This document shows, one piece after another, positions 35,621-45,176 of a stretch of DNA of 64,000 bases; the stretch's first letter is position 1, and each line of letters begins with the position of its first letter. Under the pieces are notes generated by a model. That model did not search any database and was not told where the DNA came from. It worked only from the letters and a program-made list of their open reading frames with translations. Where the stretch lies: assembly GCF_000021325.1 (NCBI RefSeq), contig NC_011365.1, positions 2,942,001 through 3,006,000 of the forward strand, written 5' to 3'. The DNA comes from Gluconacetobacter diazotrophicus PA1 5. GTDB lineage: Bacteria > Pseudomonadota > Alphaproteobacteria > Acetobacterales > Acetobacteraceae. The position numbers were made by a program, and so were the translations under genes.

Positions 35621-37102
35621 TGCGCCGGGCGGTCCGGGCGGGGTGGGTCGCGGGCCTCGCCTGGGTCTGGGTGGGGGGCTGCACGGTCGGGCCGGCCTTC
35701 CACGCGCCGCGCGCCGATATGCCGGCGGCGTGGCATGACGTGTCGGCGCATGGCGGGGGTGTCGCGCCGGTGGCGCGGCCCGATCCGCTCTGGTGGCGGA
35801 TGTTCCGCGACCCGGTGCTGGACGCGCTGGTGGCGCGGGCGATGGCGGGCAATCCGGGCTTTGAGGAAAATGCGGCGCGCGTCGTCCAGGCGCGGGAGCA
35901 GGAGGCCGCCCAGCGTGCCGCCGGCCTGCCGGAACTGGGGGCCTCGGCGCGCTATACGCGCGAGCGGCTGGGCGAGGCGGGATTGTTCTCGGTGCTGGGG
36001 GGGGGCGGGCAGCGGCACGGGGCAGCCGGCGTTCCTGGTCGGGATCGGCGGCCTGACGCAGGGGACGGACCTGTATCAGGTCGGGTTCGACGCATCGTGG
36101 GAACTGGACCTGTTCGGCCGGGTGCGGCGGTCGGTGGAACAGGCACACGCGCAGGTGGCGGCGCAGGTCGCCCGGCAGGGCGATGCGCGGCTGACGCTGC
36201 AGGGCGACGTGGTGCGGGCCTATCTGCAATGGCGGGCGGCCCAGGCGCTGCTGGACCTGGCGGGCGAGGTGGCGGCGGCGCGGGCGCGGGCGGTGGTGCT
36301 GCGGGCGTTCCAGCGCCGGCTGGGGCTGGCGGACGGCACGGATGTCGACCTGGCCCGCGCGGCGCTGGTGCGGGCGCAGGGGCAGGCGGCCGGATTCCAG
36401 CGGCAGGCGGGGCAGGCGCTGAACCGGCTGGCCATCCTGACCGGGCAGCCGCCGGGGGCACTGGACGGCCCGCTTGTCGCGGTCCGTCCGCTGCCGGACC
36501 CGCCGCCGCGCGTGCCGGTGGTGCTGCCGGCGGCGCTGGCACGGCTGCGGCCGGACATCCGCGCGGCCGAGGCCGACCTGCATGCCGCCACCGCCGGGAT
36601 CGGCGCGGCGGTGGCGCAGCTTTATCCCGACATCACGCTGTCCGGGCAGGTCGGCCAGCGCACGCTGACGCTGGGCAGCCTGGCGGACTGGGGCAACACG
36701 TTCTACCAGTTCGGCCCCGCGATTTCGCTGCCGCTGTTCCAGGGCGGGCGGCTGCGGGCCGCGATCCGGCTGGCCCGTGCCCGGCAGCAGGAGGCCGCCC
36801 TGGCCTATCGCCAGCGCGTGCTGGATGCGCTGGGCGAGGTGGAGGATGCGCTGGTCGCGCTGCGCACGGACGGCGCGGCGCGCGAGAGCGACCGCGCGGC
36901 GATGGCCAGCGTCACCGACCGGCTGGCCCTGGCCCGAACCCGCTATCGCGACGGGACCGGCGATGCGCTGGCGGTGCTGGATGCGCGGGCCGAGCTGGGT
37001 GGCGCGGGGCAGGACGACATCCAGGCGCGGCTGGCGGTGCTGCTGGATGTGGTGGCGCTGTGCAAGGCGACGGGCGGCGGCTGGCCGGAGGCCGGGGACT
37101 AG
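35620..37102 (+). pseudogene. NodT-family outer-membrane lipoprotein of the ABC exporter, frameshifted at a G9 tract
   Basis: The N-terminus from ATG 35620 is a lipoprotein signal ('WVAGLAWVWVGGC', lipobox Cys) followed by 'TVGPAFHAPRADMPAAWHDV', 'DPLWWRMFRDPVLDALVARA' and 'ELGASARYTRERLGEAGLFS'. After 'VLGG' the family sequence continues in another frame ('GQPAFLVGIGGLTQGTDLYQ', 'ASWELDLFGRVRRSVEQAHA') to the usual end 'KATGGGWPEAGD'. The switch is in nine G at 35997-36005; seven or ten G would keep one frame. Both halves are otherwise undamaged, so this may be a phase-variable gene, a recent mutation or a sequence error. Confidence 0.8.
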
Positions 37103-38834
37103 AATCCTCCCGTAACGCCGTGCCTTCGTCGGCCGGTTCGGCATCATGTTCGGCCAGGCGGACGGTGTTGCGGCCCGCCCGCTTGGCGGCGTACAGCGCG
37201 ACGTCCGCCTTCGCCACCAACTGGCGCCATGTCAGATTGTCGCCGGCCGCGACGCCGAAACTGGCGGTGACGGGAATGCGGACATTCTGGGCGGAGATGA
37301 CCTTGAGGCTGCCCAGGCGCCGGCGCAGGCGATGCGCCATGGACAGGGCGGTCATCTGGGTGTGCGCGCGGATCAGGATGGCGAATTCCTCGCCGCCGAA
37401 GCGCGCGACCAGGTCGTCCGGCCGCACCTGCTCGCGCAGGGCGGCGGCGACCGCGACCAGCACCCGGTCGCCTTCGGTATGGCCGTGCCGGTCGTTGATG
37501 GATTTGAAATGGTCGATGTCCAGCAGGATCAGAAACGCGCGTTCGTCCGCTTCCGAGATCTCCAGCCTCGGTTTCGCCAGGATCTGGAGCGCCCGCCGGT
37601 TGAGGAGCTGGGTCAGTTCGTCGGTTTCGGCCTGACGCTTCAGGGCCTGGGTCTGGGCCGCGCGTTCGCGCAGCCTGGCGTCCAGGATCTCCAGGGCTTC
37701 GTACAGCGGCTGCAGTTCCCGGCTGCCGCGATGCCTTCGGGGCAGGCGGAGGGGTTCGTCGTGGCCCAGGTCCACGACGGCCTCGCTGGCTTCCAGCAGG
37801 GGGGCCAGCACCCGCAGATGCACCAGCAGCACCCCGCCGGCGATCAGGCCGGTGACGGTCAGCGTCGCGCCGCTGATGATCCAGAGCATGTCGAAGGCGT
37901 GCCGCGCCTTGCGCCTGAAGTCGGACAGGACGATGTCCAGGTCGTTCGTCCGCCAGGTTTCCAGCGGCGCCAGCGTCCGGGCATACCGGTCGGCGAAGGC
38001 GACGGCCGTCTGCGTATAGGGCGTGCCCTGGGTGCCCTCGGCGATGATCCGGGCCACCAGGGGCTGCCCGTCGTCGAAGAACGCCCGCTCGGCATCCTGC
38101 CGCAGCGCGGCGAGGCGCGGTCCATGATCCGCAACGCTGGGATTGAGTTCCAGCAACTGCCATTCCACGGCCATGCGGCCCGCCAGCCGGTCGCTGGCCG
38201 AGACGTTGCGCGGCGGCATCGGGGTCTGTGCGATCAGCGGTGCCAGCATCACCGAACCCAGTCGCCCGGCATTGTCGCGCAGGCCGCACAGGATCAGCGC
38301 ATGCCGGATCGGGGCGGCCAGCCGGGGATCGGAGCCGATGAGCGTGGCGGACTGCCGTATCATCATCGCCCAGTAGGCATCGTCTGCGGCGAACAGCGCA
38401 TCGATCGCGCCCTGGACGCCGTCATACCGGTCCGGCCGCTCGGCGGCCCGATCGACCAGGTTCCGGGCCTGCTCCAACTGCCGCAGGGTCTCCTGCAGGG
38501 CGGCGGACGACACGGTGCCGGCGGCGTGTGCCAGGGCCTGGTCGGTGGCGGCGCGCGCGGCGCGCAGCCTGTCGCGGGCCGGGGCGGTTTCGTCCGCCAT
38601 CAGCATGGTGGAAGGGGCCCGTTCGGCACTGATGAGGCTGGCGGCGTCCAGGACCGGGCGAAACCCCTCCAGGCCCGCCACGTCCTGCCGAGTATGCATG
38701 AAATTATCACGGGCATGGACCAGGATGACGGTGGCCATCGTGGTGGACAACAGAATGGTGATGGCGCCGCCAACCCACAGGCGGCCGCCCCTCCAGAATC
38801 GACGGTGCAATTCGCCTCCAGTAACGGGGGTCAT
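36912..38834 (-). CDS. membrane-bound diguanylate cyclase (GGDEF) with large periplasmic sensor
   Basis: A 640-residue frame. First membrane helix ~18-40 ('LWVGGAITILLSTTMATVIL'), helical periplasmic region to ~320, second membrane helix ~325-350, a HAMP-like linker, then a GGDEF domain (~410-570) with 'LLDIDHFKSINDRHGHTEGD' and an intact 'ARFGGEEFAIL' active site. The RxxD inhibitory site is not clear. It should make c-di-GMP. The GGDEF domain ends near 'YAAKRAGRNTVRLAEH'; the last ~65 residues are Pro/Arg-rich and lie antisense to the 3' end of the outer-membrane factor gene, so the native stop may have been lost. Convergent overlap is 191 bases. Confidence 0.88.
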   Translation of the reverse strand: MTPVTGGELHRRFWRGGRLWVGGAITILLSTTMATVILVHARDNFMHTRQDVAGLEGFRPVLDAASLISAERAPSTMLMADETAPARDRLRAARAATDQALAHAAGTVSSAALQETLRQLEQARNLVDRAAERPDRYDGVQGAIDALFAADDAYWAMMIRQSATLIGSDPRLAAPIRHALILCGLRDNAGRLGSVMLAPLIAQTPMPPRNVSASDRLAGRMAVEWQLLELNPSVADHGPRLAALRQDAERAFFDDGQPLVARIIAEGTQGTPYTQTAVAFADRYARTLAPLETWRTNDLDIVLSDFRRKARHAFDMLWIISGATLTVTGLIAGGVLLVHLRVLAPLLEASEAVVDLGHDEPLRLPRRHRGSRELQPLYEALEILDARLRERAAQTQALKRQAETDELTQLLNRRALQILAKPRLEISEADERAFLILLDIDHFKSINDRHGHTEGDRVLVAVAAALREQVRPDDLVARFGGEEFAILIRAHTQMTALSMAHRLRRRLGSLKVISAQNVRIPVTASFGVAAGDNLTWRQLVAKADVALYAAKRAGRNTVRLAEHDAEPADEGTALREDSSPRPPASRRPSPCTAPPHPAAPPAAPGCRPAPRHPARPAHPAPPAHRRSRRDSGFGPGPAGR

Positions 38835-39025
38835 GGTATGATGCCGGCGGCTGCCAGATATCGGTAACGCGACAGCGCCTGGATGAGGCGAGAGTTTTAA
38901 CCGAATCTTAAAATCCCGGGGCCAACCGGCTGAAATCGGCCTCGTACCCTGCTGATATGTATGAAATATATTTTATGAGGCCGAGAAGTCAATTTACAAA
39001 ATAATTCATTCTCGCGGAGAGAATT
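38835..39025. other. AT-rich intergenic region between the GGDEF gene and the IS1182-type element
   Basis: GC-rich for ~100 bases, then strongly AT-rich from about 38955 (TATGTATGAAATATATTTTA). It contains a possible promoter reading rightward into the small frame at 39026. ATTCTC (39007-39012) can pair with GAGAAT (39018-39023) and would hide that frame's ribosome site. Confidence 0.5.
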
Positions 39026-39081
39026 ATGATGGATCAAGTATTAATATTCACTAATGCTTGGGCGGCATCGAGGCTCTTTAG
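39026..39081 (+). pseudogene. start of an unidentified gene cut by the IS1182-type element
   Basis: ATG 39026/39029 follows a clear GGAGAG ribosome site and opens 'MMDQVLIFTNAWAASRLF', then meets the IS end at 39082. The continuation is not found beyond the IS1182/IS5 pair, where sequence resumes at 41418. Eighteen residues are too few to identify the protein. Confidence 0.4.
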
Positions 39082-40531
39082 CAGGCTGTCGGGTTGGGGT
39101 ACCTGGCTCTGGCGATCTGCGGTAAGCTTTCAGGATGAGCAGCTTCATTCCGTTTGATCGATCGCAGCCGTATCTTCTGCCGCCGGATCTGAAGTCATGG
39201 CTGCCGTCGGACGATGTGGCGCATTTCATCGTGGCGGCGGTAGAGCGGGTGCCGTTGAGGGCATTTTCCGTTCCTGTGCGGACTGGCGGCAAGGCGCAGT
39301 ATCATCCGCGCCTGATGCTGGCGCTGCTGATTTACGCCTATGCGAACGGCGTGTTCTCATCGCGTCGGATCGAACGGGCGACATATCGTGATATCGGTAT
39401 GCGCTTTGTGGCGGCGAACCTGCATCCTGACCATGACACGATCGCGACGTTCCGGCGCGGCAACCGCACGGCGATCGAGGCAGCGTTCATGCATGTACTC
39501 CTGCTGGCACGCGAGACGGGACTGGTGCGGCTTGGCACGGTGTCGATCGACGGCACGAAGATCGATGCCAATGCCTCGAAATACCGTTCCATTCGTTATG
39601 ATCGCGCGAAAGAGCTGCGCGAGAAACTGGCCACCGATATCTCCACCCTGATGGAACGGGCAGAGGCGGCGGATACAACCGATGTGGATCATCAGGCGTT
39701 GCCGGAGGAACTGGCCCGGCGGGAGGCTCTGAAGGCAAAGCTGGATGAAGCCTGTGCGCGACTGGAGGCGGAAGCCCGCGAGCAGGCCAAGACCGCCCGA
39801 CCAGAATATGAGCGCAAGAAGGCAGCTTTTGATGCGAAGCGGGGACGGCGCGGTCGGCCGCCGAAAGAACCGGACGATGAACCGCCACCAGACCGGCAGA
39901 TCAACCTGACCGATCCGGACAGCAAGCTGATGCGCCGCTCCGACGCGCATGAATACCGGCAAGCCTACAATGCCCAGGCCGTGGTTTGTGCCGAGGGCAG
40001 CCAGTTGATCTTGGAAAATGGCGTCGTTGCGACGACGGCGGACGCGCCCAGCTTCGCCGCCACCATCCTGGGTATGGAGGAGAGGATCGGCCTGCCACGA
40101 ACCGTCCTCGCCGACACGGGTTTCGCCAGCGGCAAAGCCGTCGAAACGTTGCAGGCCAGCGGCGTGGACCCGCTGGTCGCCATCGGACGCCCTGTGAATC
40201 GGCGCCCTTATGACTTCCGGCCAGAACCGCCACCCAGGGAGCCGCGCCGGATCACCGAGCCCTGGCGCCTGGAAATGAAGGCCAGGCTGCAACAGAACCC
40301 GGCAAAAGCCCTTTACGCCTTACGCAAGCAGACCGTCGAACCGGTCTTCGGTATCATCAAGAGCGCCATGGGCTTCACCCGTTTCCATCTCCGTGGCCTC
40401 CCCAACGTCGCAACAGAATGGACGCTCGTCGCCCTCGCATATAATTGCCGTAGGATCACGCGACTGACGGCCGCATAAACGCCGTCGTCGCCATCACTCA
40501 TCACTACGGCAGCGCCCAATCCGACAGCCTG
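39082..40531. mobile_element. IS1182-family element, copy 1
   Basis: A 1450-bp element with ends CAGGCTGTCGGGTTGGGG and, read inward from the right, CAGGCTGTCGGATTGGG. It is flanked by TTAG on the left and TTA on the right; the right flank is shared with the IS5 copy B target. Copy 2 at 60972 has the same length and encodes an identical protein. Confidence 0.9.
39135..40478 (+). CDS. IS1182-family transposase (copy 1)
   Basis: A 447-residue DDE transposase. The N-terminal domain reads 'YLLPPDLKSWLPSDDVAHFI' and 'QYHPRLMLALLIYAYANGVFSSRRIE', classic for IS1182. The catalytic core follows with Asp in 'GTVSIDGTKIDANAS', a charged helical insertion (~150-245), 'TDPDSKLMRRSDAHEYRQAYN', Asp in 'TVLADTGFASGKAV' and Glu in 'KQTVEPVFGIIKSAMGF'. 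The frame is complete. Confidence 0.95.
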   Translation: MSSFIPFDRSQPYLLPPDLKSWLPSDDVAHFIVAAVERVPLRAFSVPVRTGGKAQYHPRLMLALLIYAYANGVFSSRRIERATYRDIGMRFVAANLHPDHDTIATFRRGNRTAIEAAFMHVLLLARETGLVRLGTVSIDGTKIDANASKYRSIRYDRAKELREKLATDISTLMERAEAADTTDVDHQALPEELARREALKAKLDEACARLEAEAREQAKTARPEYERKKAAFDAKRGRRGRPPKEPDDEPPPDRQINLTDPDSKLMRRSDAHEYRQAYNAQAVVCAEGSQLILENGVVATTADAPSFAATILGMEERIGLPRTVLADTGFASGKAVETLQASGVDPLVAIGRPVNRRPYDFRPEPPPREPRRITEPWRLEMKARLQQNPAKALYALRKQTVEPVFGIIKSAMGFTRFHLRGLPNVATEWTLVALAYNCRRITRLTAA

Positions 40532-40534
40532 TTA

Positions 40535-41417
40535 GAGCCTGTTTGGAAAGTCGCTGAAGTGTGATTCAAGCTCTGGATGTGGACGCCAGAGCAGAGAGGC
40601 CGCATGGCCAGGATTACCCGCAAGACGAAGCGTTATCCGTCTGATATGACGGAGGAGGAATGGGCGCGCATCGCGCCACTGATGCCCGAGCCGGGACGCA
40701 CGGGGCGTCCGCGCGAGATCGAATTCCGCGAGGTGATCAACGCGGTTCGTTACCTGGTTCGATCCGGCTGCGGCTGGCGAATGCTGCCGATCCATTTCGG
40801 GCATTGGCGTACGGTCTATGGTTGGTTCAGGGAATTGGCCCGGCGGTTCCTGTTCCAGACCATTCATGATGTGGAACTGATGCTTGACCGGGAGCGCTCG
40901 GGCCGTGAAGCCAGCCCTTCGGCCGGAGTGATCGACAGCCAGAGCATCAAGGCGCCGCACGCGAAAACAAGAGGTTACGACGCTGGAAAGAAGATTGTCG
41001 GGCGCAAGCGGCATATCGCCGTGGATACGGACGGACGCCTGCTGATGGTCAACCTGACGCCGGCGGACATCTCCGACAGCGCCGGAGCGCAGATGATCCT
41101 GGACGCGATCCGCAAGCGCTGGCCGTGGGTCAAGCATCTATTCGCGGACGGTGCCTATGACCGGCTCCAGTTGATGGACAAGGCTGCCTACCTGGACTTC
41201 GTCGTCGAGGTGATCCGTCGCAGGGACGGAGCGAAAGGCTTTGAGGTTCTCCCCCGGCGCTGGGTCGTGGAGCGAACCTTCGGATGGATGACCCGATGGC
41301 GACGCCTCGTGCGCGATTACGAGCGTCGCATCGATGTCTCACAGGCCATGATCTTCGTCGCCATGGGCGCCAATCTCACCCGAAGAAACGCTCATCCATG
41401 ACTTTCCAAACAGGCTC
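40535..41417. mobile_element. IS5-family (IS1031-like group) element, copy B
   Basis: Identical in length and ends to copy A, same orientation, flanked by TTA on both sides (40532-40534, 41418-41420), so the duplication is perfect. It sits three bases behind the right end of the IS1182-type copy 1. Confidence 0.95.
40577..41401 (+). CDS. IS5-family transposase (copy B)
   Basis: Same 274-residue protein as copy A at 22141, with all three catalytic regions and no visible substitution. Together with copy A it frames about 17.5 kb of chromosomal genes in direct orientation. Confidence 0.95.
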   Translation: MWTPEQRGRMARITRKTKRYPSDMTEEEWARIAPLMPEPGRTGRPREIEFREVINAVRYLVRSGCGWRMLPIHFGHWRTVYGWFRELARRFLFQTIHDVELMLDRERSGREASPSAGVIDSQSIKAPHAKTRGYDAGKKIVGRKRHIAVDTDGRLLMVNLTPADISDSAGAQMILDAIRKRWPWVKHLFADGAYDRLQLMDKAAYLDFVVEVIRRRDGAKGFEVLPRRWVVERTFGWMTRWRRLVRDYERRIDVSQAMIFVAMGANLTRRNAHP

Positions 41418-41435
41418 TTATAAACGGCGTTCCAG

Positions 41436-41521
41436 ATGCATGAGGGACCGAAAAACGAACCGGGATCTTTTCGTTTCATTTTCTTCAGAAAAGAAAAAGC
41501 CATTCCATGCATGAGGGACCG
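41436..41521 (+). repeat. 15-bp direct repeat flanking a 56-bp spacer
   Basis: ATGCATGAGGGACCG occurs at 41436-41450 and 41507-41521, both preceded by a TTCCA. The second copy is the ribosome-site region of the gene at 41525. The spacer is AT-rich (AAAAACGAAC... ending AGAAAAAGC). It looks like a small duplication or an excision scar. Confidence 0.7.
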
Positions 41522-41524
41522 TCC

Positions 41525-41812
41525 ATGACCGACCTGATCGACAACACGTCCCGCCGTCGTTTCGAGTTGCCTGTCGGGGGCGAGGTGGCGTTCGCGGACT
41601 ATGCGGTGGAAGGCGGGCGGCTGGTGCTGAGCCACACCAGCGTGCCGTCCGCGCTGGAGGGGCGAGGCGTGGGATCGACGCTGGTGCGCGCCGTCCTGGA
41701 TACCGCGCGGGCGCGGGGGATGCGGGTGGTGTCGCGCTGTTCGTTCGTGACGGCCTTCATCCGCCGCCATCCCGAATATGCCGACCTGCTGGAGCGTCCG
41801 CCTGGCGGGTGA
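41525..41812 (+). CDS. small GNAT-like N-acetyltransferase (YjdJ/COG2388 type)
   Basis: A 95-residue minimal acetyltransferase fold: 'GGEVAFADYAVEGGRLVLSH', the acetyl-CoA loop 'LEGRGVGSTLVRAVLDTARA' and 'VVSRCSFVTAFIRRHPEYADLL', which is diagnostic for the family. Cytoplasmic; substrate unknown. ATG 41525 has GAGGGA upstream; an ATG at 41507 adds six residues. The next gene starts near its 3' end but has its own leader. Confidence 0.88.
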   Translation: MTDLIDNTSRRRFELPVGGEVAFADYAVEGGRLVLSHTSVPSALEGRGVGSTLVRAVLDTARARGMRVVSRCSFVTAFIRRHPEYADLLERPPGG

Positions 41813-41862
41813 TCGCCGGATCGCCTCTTGGTCGTGGCGGGTACGTATCGTATGCGGTGGGC

Positions 41863-43176
41863 ATGACGAAGGCGCCGCTTTATCAATCGCTGTTCCTCCA
41901 GATCGTCGTCGCGACGGCGGGCGGGGTCGCGATCGGGCTGCTGGACCCGGCGCTGGGCATGGCGCTGCGGCCGCTGAGCGACCTGTTCCTGCGGCTGATC
42001 GCCATGATCGTCTCGCCGCTGGTGTTCTGCGTCGTGGTGCAGGGCATTGCCGGCGCGGGCAGCCTGCGCACGGTCGGGCGGGTCGGGATCAAGGCGCTAA
42101 TCTATTTCGAGGCGATGACAACGCTGGCCCTGGGCTTCGGCCTGCTGGCGGCGGGCCTGGCCGGGCCGGGTCGGGGCATGCATGTGCCCCTGGCCGGGCG
42201 GGCCGTGACGGACGGCGCCGTGGCGCTGGGGTCGGTCGGCGGGTCGGCGGCGGCGCTGCGCCAGGGCGGGATCGGCGCCTTCCTGCTGAACATCGTCCCC
42301 ACCAGCCCGGTGCGGGCCTTCGCCGGCAATGACGTGCTGCAGATCCTGTTCTTTGCGATCCTGTTCGGCTGCGCCCTGACGCAGGTCGGGCCCGCCGGGC
42401 AGCCGGTGGCGCGGGTCATCGACGGGCTGACGGCGGTGATGTTCCGCATCATGGGGATCGTCACGAGGGTGGCACCGGTGGGCGTGCTGGGGGCAGTGGC
42501 CTGGACGGTGGGGCATTACGGCGCGGCCGCGCTGGGGCAGCTTGGGCTGCTGGTGGTGCTGTATGTGGGCACCGTCGCGGCGTTCGTCGCGCTGGCGCTG
42601 GGGCTGGTGATGCGGCGCTGCGGGGTCGGGCTGTGGCGGCTGCTGGTCTATCTGCGGGCGGAACTGCTGATCGTGGCGGCCACCACGGCGTCGGACGCCG
42701 TGCTGCCGCAGACGATGGACAAGCTGGAGCGGCTGGGCATACGGCGCGAGGTCGTGGGGCTGGTGATTCCGGCGGGCTATTCGTTCAACCTGGATGCGCT
42801 GTCGATCTATCTGGGCATGGCGGTGCTGTTCCTGGCCCAGGCCACCGGCACGGTGCTGGGGTGGGGGCAGATGGCGCTGGTCCTGGGCACCGCGCTGGTG
42901 ACGTCGAAGGGGGCGCACGGGGTGCCGGGGGTGGCCATCGTCATCCTGGCCGCCACGCTGGCGGTGGTGCCGCAGGTTCCGCCGATCGGGCTGGTGCTGG
43001 TGGTGTCGGTGGACTGGTTCATCGGCATTGCCCGCGCGCTGGGCAATTTCGTCGGCAATTGCGTGGCCACCATCGCGGTCGCCGCGTGGGAGGGCGAGAT
43101 CGACCTGGCGCAGGCACGGCGCGTGCTGGCGGCGGGCGACGATGCGGCGGCCGAGGCGCCGCTGACCGCGTCCTGA
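41863..43176 (+). CDS. DAACS-family (DctA/GltP-like) dicarboxylate or amino acid:cation symporter
   Basis: An inner-membrane secondary transporter of 437 aa from ATG 41863. The N-terminal helices are followed by 'IAMIVSPLVFCVVVQGIAGA', the hairpin 'ATTASDAVLPQTMDKLERLG' (a variant of the serine-rich motif), 'IPAGYSFNLDALSIYLGMAVLF' region, the second hairpin 'TSKGAHGVPGVAIVIL' and the substrate helix 'DWFIGIARALGNFVGNCVATI'. An Asp followed by R-A-x-x-N-x-x-G-N is the family binding helix. C4-dicarboxylate use is likely but not proven. The frame is open upstream to 41809. Confidence 0.9.
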   Translation: MTKAPLYQSLFLQIVVATAGGVAIGLLDPALGMALRPLSDLFLRLIAMIVSPLVFCVVVQGIAGAGSLRTVGRVGIKALIYFEAMTTLALGFGLLAAGLAGPGRGMHVPLAGRAVTDGAVALGSVGGSAAALRQGGIGAFLLNIVPTSPVRAFAGNDVLQILFFAILFGCALTQVGPAGQPVARVIDGLTAVMFRIMGIVTRVAPVGVLGAVAWTVGHYGAAALGQLGLLVVLYVGTVAAFVALALGLVMRRCGVGLWRLLVYLRAELLIVAATTASDAVLPQTMDKLERLGIRREVVGLVIPAGYSFNLDALSIYLGMAVLFLAQATGTVLGWGQMALVLGTALVTSKGAHGVPGVAIVILAATLAVVPQVPPIGLVLVVSVDWFIGIARALGNFVGNCVATIAVAAWEGEIDLAQARRVLAAGDDAAAEAPLTAS

Positions 43177-43279
43177 CCCGCCGGGCCGGACAGTCGGTGC
43201 TTCACGGAAGGCCATTCCGTCCCATATAAGGGGCGCCCACCCGAACCGAAGCGCCTGATTGTCCGGAAAGGCACCAGAA

Positions 43280-45133
43280 ATGCCCGCCTATCGTTCCCGC
43301 ACCACCACCCATGGCCGCAACATGGCCGGCGCCCGCAGCCTGTGGCGTGCCACGGGCATGCAGGAGTCCGATTTCGGCAAGCCGATCATCGCCGTCGCCA
43401 ATTCCTTCACCCAGTTCGTGCCCGGGCACGTCCATCTGAAGGACCTGGGTCAGCTCGTGGCCGGGGCGGTGGCCGAGGCGGGCGGAATCGCGCGGGAATT
43501 CAACACGATCGCGGTCGATGACGGCATCGCCATGGGCCATGGCGGCATGCTGTACAGCCTGCCGTCGCGCGAGCTGATCGCCGATGCGGTGGAATACATG
43601 GTCAACGCGCACTGCGCCGACGCGCTGGTGTGCATCAGCAATTGCGACAAGATCACCCCCGGCATGCTGATGGCCGCGATGCGGCTGAACATCCCCACCA
43701 TCTTCGTGTCCGGCGGCCCGATGGAGGCCGGACGGGTGATCCAGGACGGGGTGGAACGCCATGTGGACCTGGTGACGTCGATGGTCTCGGCCGCCGATCC
43801 GCGTGTCAGCGATGCCGAGTCGGAGTCGATCGAACGTTCGGCCTGCCCGACCTGCGGATCGTGCTCGGGCATGTTCACCGCCAATTCCATGAACTGCCTG
43901 ACCGAGGCGCTGGGCCTGGCGCTGCCGGGCAATGGCAGTCTGGTCGCCACCCATGCCGACCGGCGCGAATTGTTCCTGGAGGCCGGGCGGCGCATCGTCG
44001 GCCTGGCGCGGCGGTGGTACGAGCATGACGATGCCGGCGTGCTGCCGCGCGGGATCGCGACGGCGCGGGCGTTCGAGAACGCGATGACGGTCGATATCGC
44101 CATGGGCGGGTCGACCAACACGGTGCTGCACCTGCTGGCGGCGGCGCATGAGGGCGAGGTGCCCTTCACCATGGCCGATATCGACCGGCTGTCGCGCCGG
44201 GTGCCGCATCTGTGCAAGGTCGCGCCGTCCAAGGCCGACGTGCATATGGAAGACGTGCATCGCGCCGGCGGCATCTTCGCCATCCTGGGCGAACTGGACC
44301 GGCTGGGCCTGCTGGATCGCGAGGTGTCGATGGTCCATGCGCCGTCGCTGGCCCAGGCGCTGGAACGTTGGGACGTGTCGGCCCCAGGCGCGTCCGAGGC
44401 CGCGACGACCCTGTTCCGCGCCGCGCCGGGCGGCGTGCGGACCACGCAGGCGTTCTCGCAGGCCAGCCGGTATCACGCGCTGGACCTGGACCGCGCGGCG
44501 GGGGCGATCCGCGACGGGGCGCATGCCTTCAGCCAGGATGGCGGGCTGGCGGTGCTGTACGGCAACATCGCCGAGGACGGGGCGATCGTGAAGACGGCGG
44601 GCGTCGCGGCCGGGCTGCTGACCTTCACCGGGCCGGCGCGCATCTTCGAAAGCCAGGACGCGGCGGTGTCGGCCATCCTGGGCAACCGGATCGTGGCGGG
44701 CGATGTCGTCGTCATCCGCTACGAGGGGCCGAAGGGCGGTCCGGGCATGCAGGAAATGCTGTACCCGACCAGCTACCTGAAATCGAAGGGGCTGGCCGAA
44801 CGCTGCGCCCTGATCACCGACGGGCGTTTCTCGGGCGGCAGCGCCGGGCTGTCGATCGGCCATATCTCGCCCGAGGCCGCCGAGGGCGGGGCGATCGGCC
44901 TGCTGCGCGACGGCGACATCATCGAGATCGACATTCCCAACCGCATCCTGCGTACCGCCGTGCCGGACGCGGAACTGGCCGCGCGGCGCCTGCGGATGGA
45001 GGAAGCCGGCGAGGACGCCTGGCGGCCCGACCGCGACCGGACGGTGTCCGTCGCGTTGCAGGCCTATGCCGCGCTGACCACCAGCGCGGCGCGGGGCGCC
45101 GTGCGCGACATCACGCAGATCAAGCGGCGCTGA
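43280..45133 (+). CDS. ilvD: dihydroxy-acid dehydratase
   Basis: Third step of valine, isoleucine and leucine biosynthesis: dehydration of 2,3-dihydroxy-acids to 2-keto acids with an Fe-S cluster. 617 aa from ATG 43280, the length of E. coli IlvD. Cluster and active-site motifs are present: '[20 protein letters not shown]', '[20 protein letters not shown]', '[15 protein letters not shown]' in variant form, and '[20 protein letters not shown]'. GGAAAGG precedes the start; the frame opens 21 bases earlier. It is followed by a terminator, so it is a single-gene unit or the end of a unit with the transporter upstream. Confidence 0.96.
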   Translation: MPAYRSRTTTHGRNMAGARSLWRATGMQESDFGKPIIAVANSFTQFVPGHVHLKDLGQLVAGAVAEAGGIAREFNTIAVDDGIAMGHGGMLYSLPSRELIADAVEYMVNAHCADALVCISNCDKITPGMLMAAMRLNIPTIFVSGGPMEAGRVIQDGVERHVDLVTSMVSAADPRVSDAESESIERSACPTCGSCSGMFTANSMNCLTEALGLALPGNGSLVATHADRRELFLEAGRRIVGLARRWYEHDDAGVLPRGIATARAFENAMTVDIAMGGSTNTVLHLLAAAHEGEVPFTMADIDRLSRRVPHLCKVAPSKADVHMEDVHRAGGIFAILGELDRLGLLDREVSMVHAPSLAQALERWDVSAPGASEAATTLFRAAPGGVRTTQAFSQASRYHALDLDRAAGAIRDGAHAFSQDGGLAVLYGNIAEDGAIVKTAGVAAGLLTFTGPARIFESQDAAVSAILGNRIVAGDVVVIRYEGPKGGPGMQEMLYPTSYLKSKGLAERCALITDGRFSGGSAGLSIGHISPEAAEGGAIGLLRDGDIIEIDIPNRILRTAVPDAELAARRLRMEEAGEDAWRPDRDRTVSVALQAYAALTTSAARGAVRDITQIKRR

Positions 45134-45145
45134 ACCTGCCCGCAC

Positions 45146-45176
45146 AGGCGCGCCGGCGGCGGTCCGGCGCGCCTTT
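45146..45176 (+). terminator. rho-independent terminator behind ilvD
   Basis: AGGCGCGCCGG (45146-45156) pairs perfectly with CCGGCGCGCCT (45164-45174), loop of seven, followed by TTTC. It separates ilvD from the RND leader region. Confidence 0.85.

Noticed and set aside
33452-37147. A 1231-codon minus-strand open frame opposite the ABC exporter operon
   Set aside because: Shadow frame; the plus strand has clear ABC, permease and OEP domains with coupled starts.
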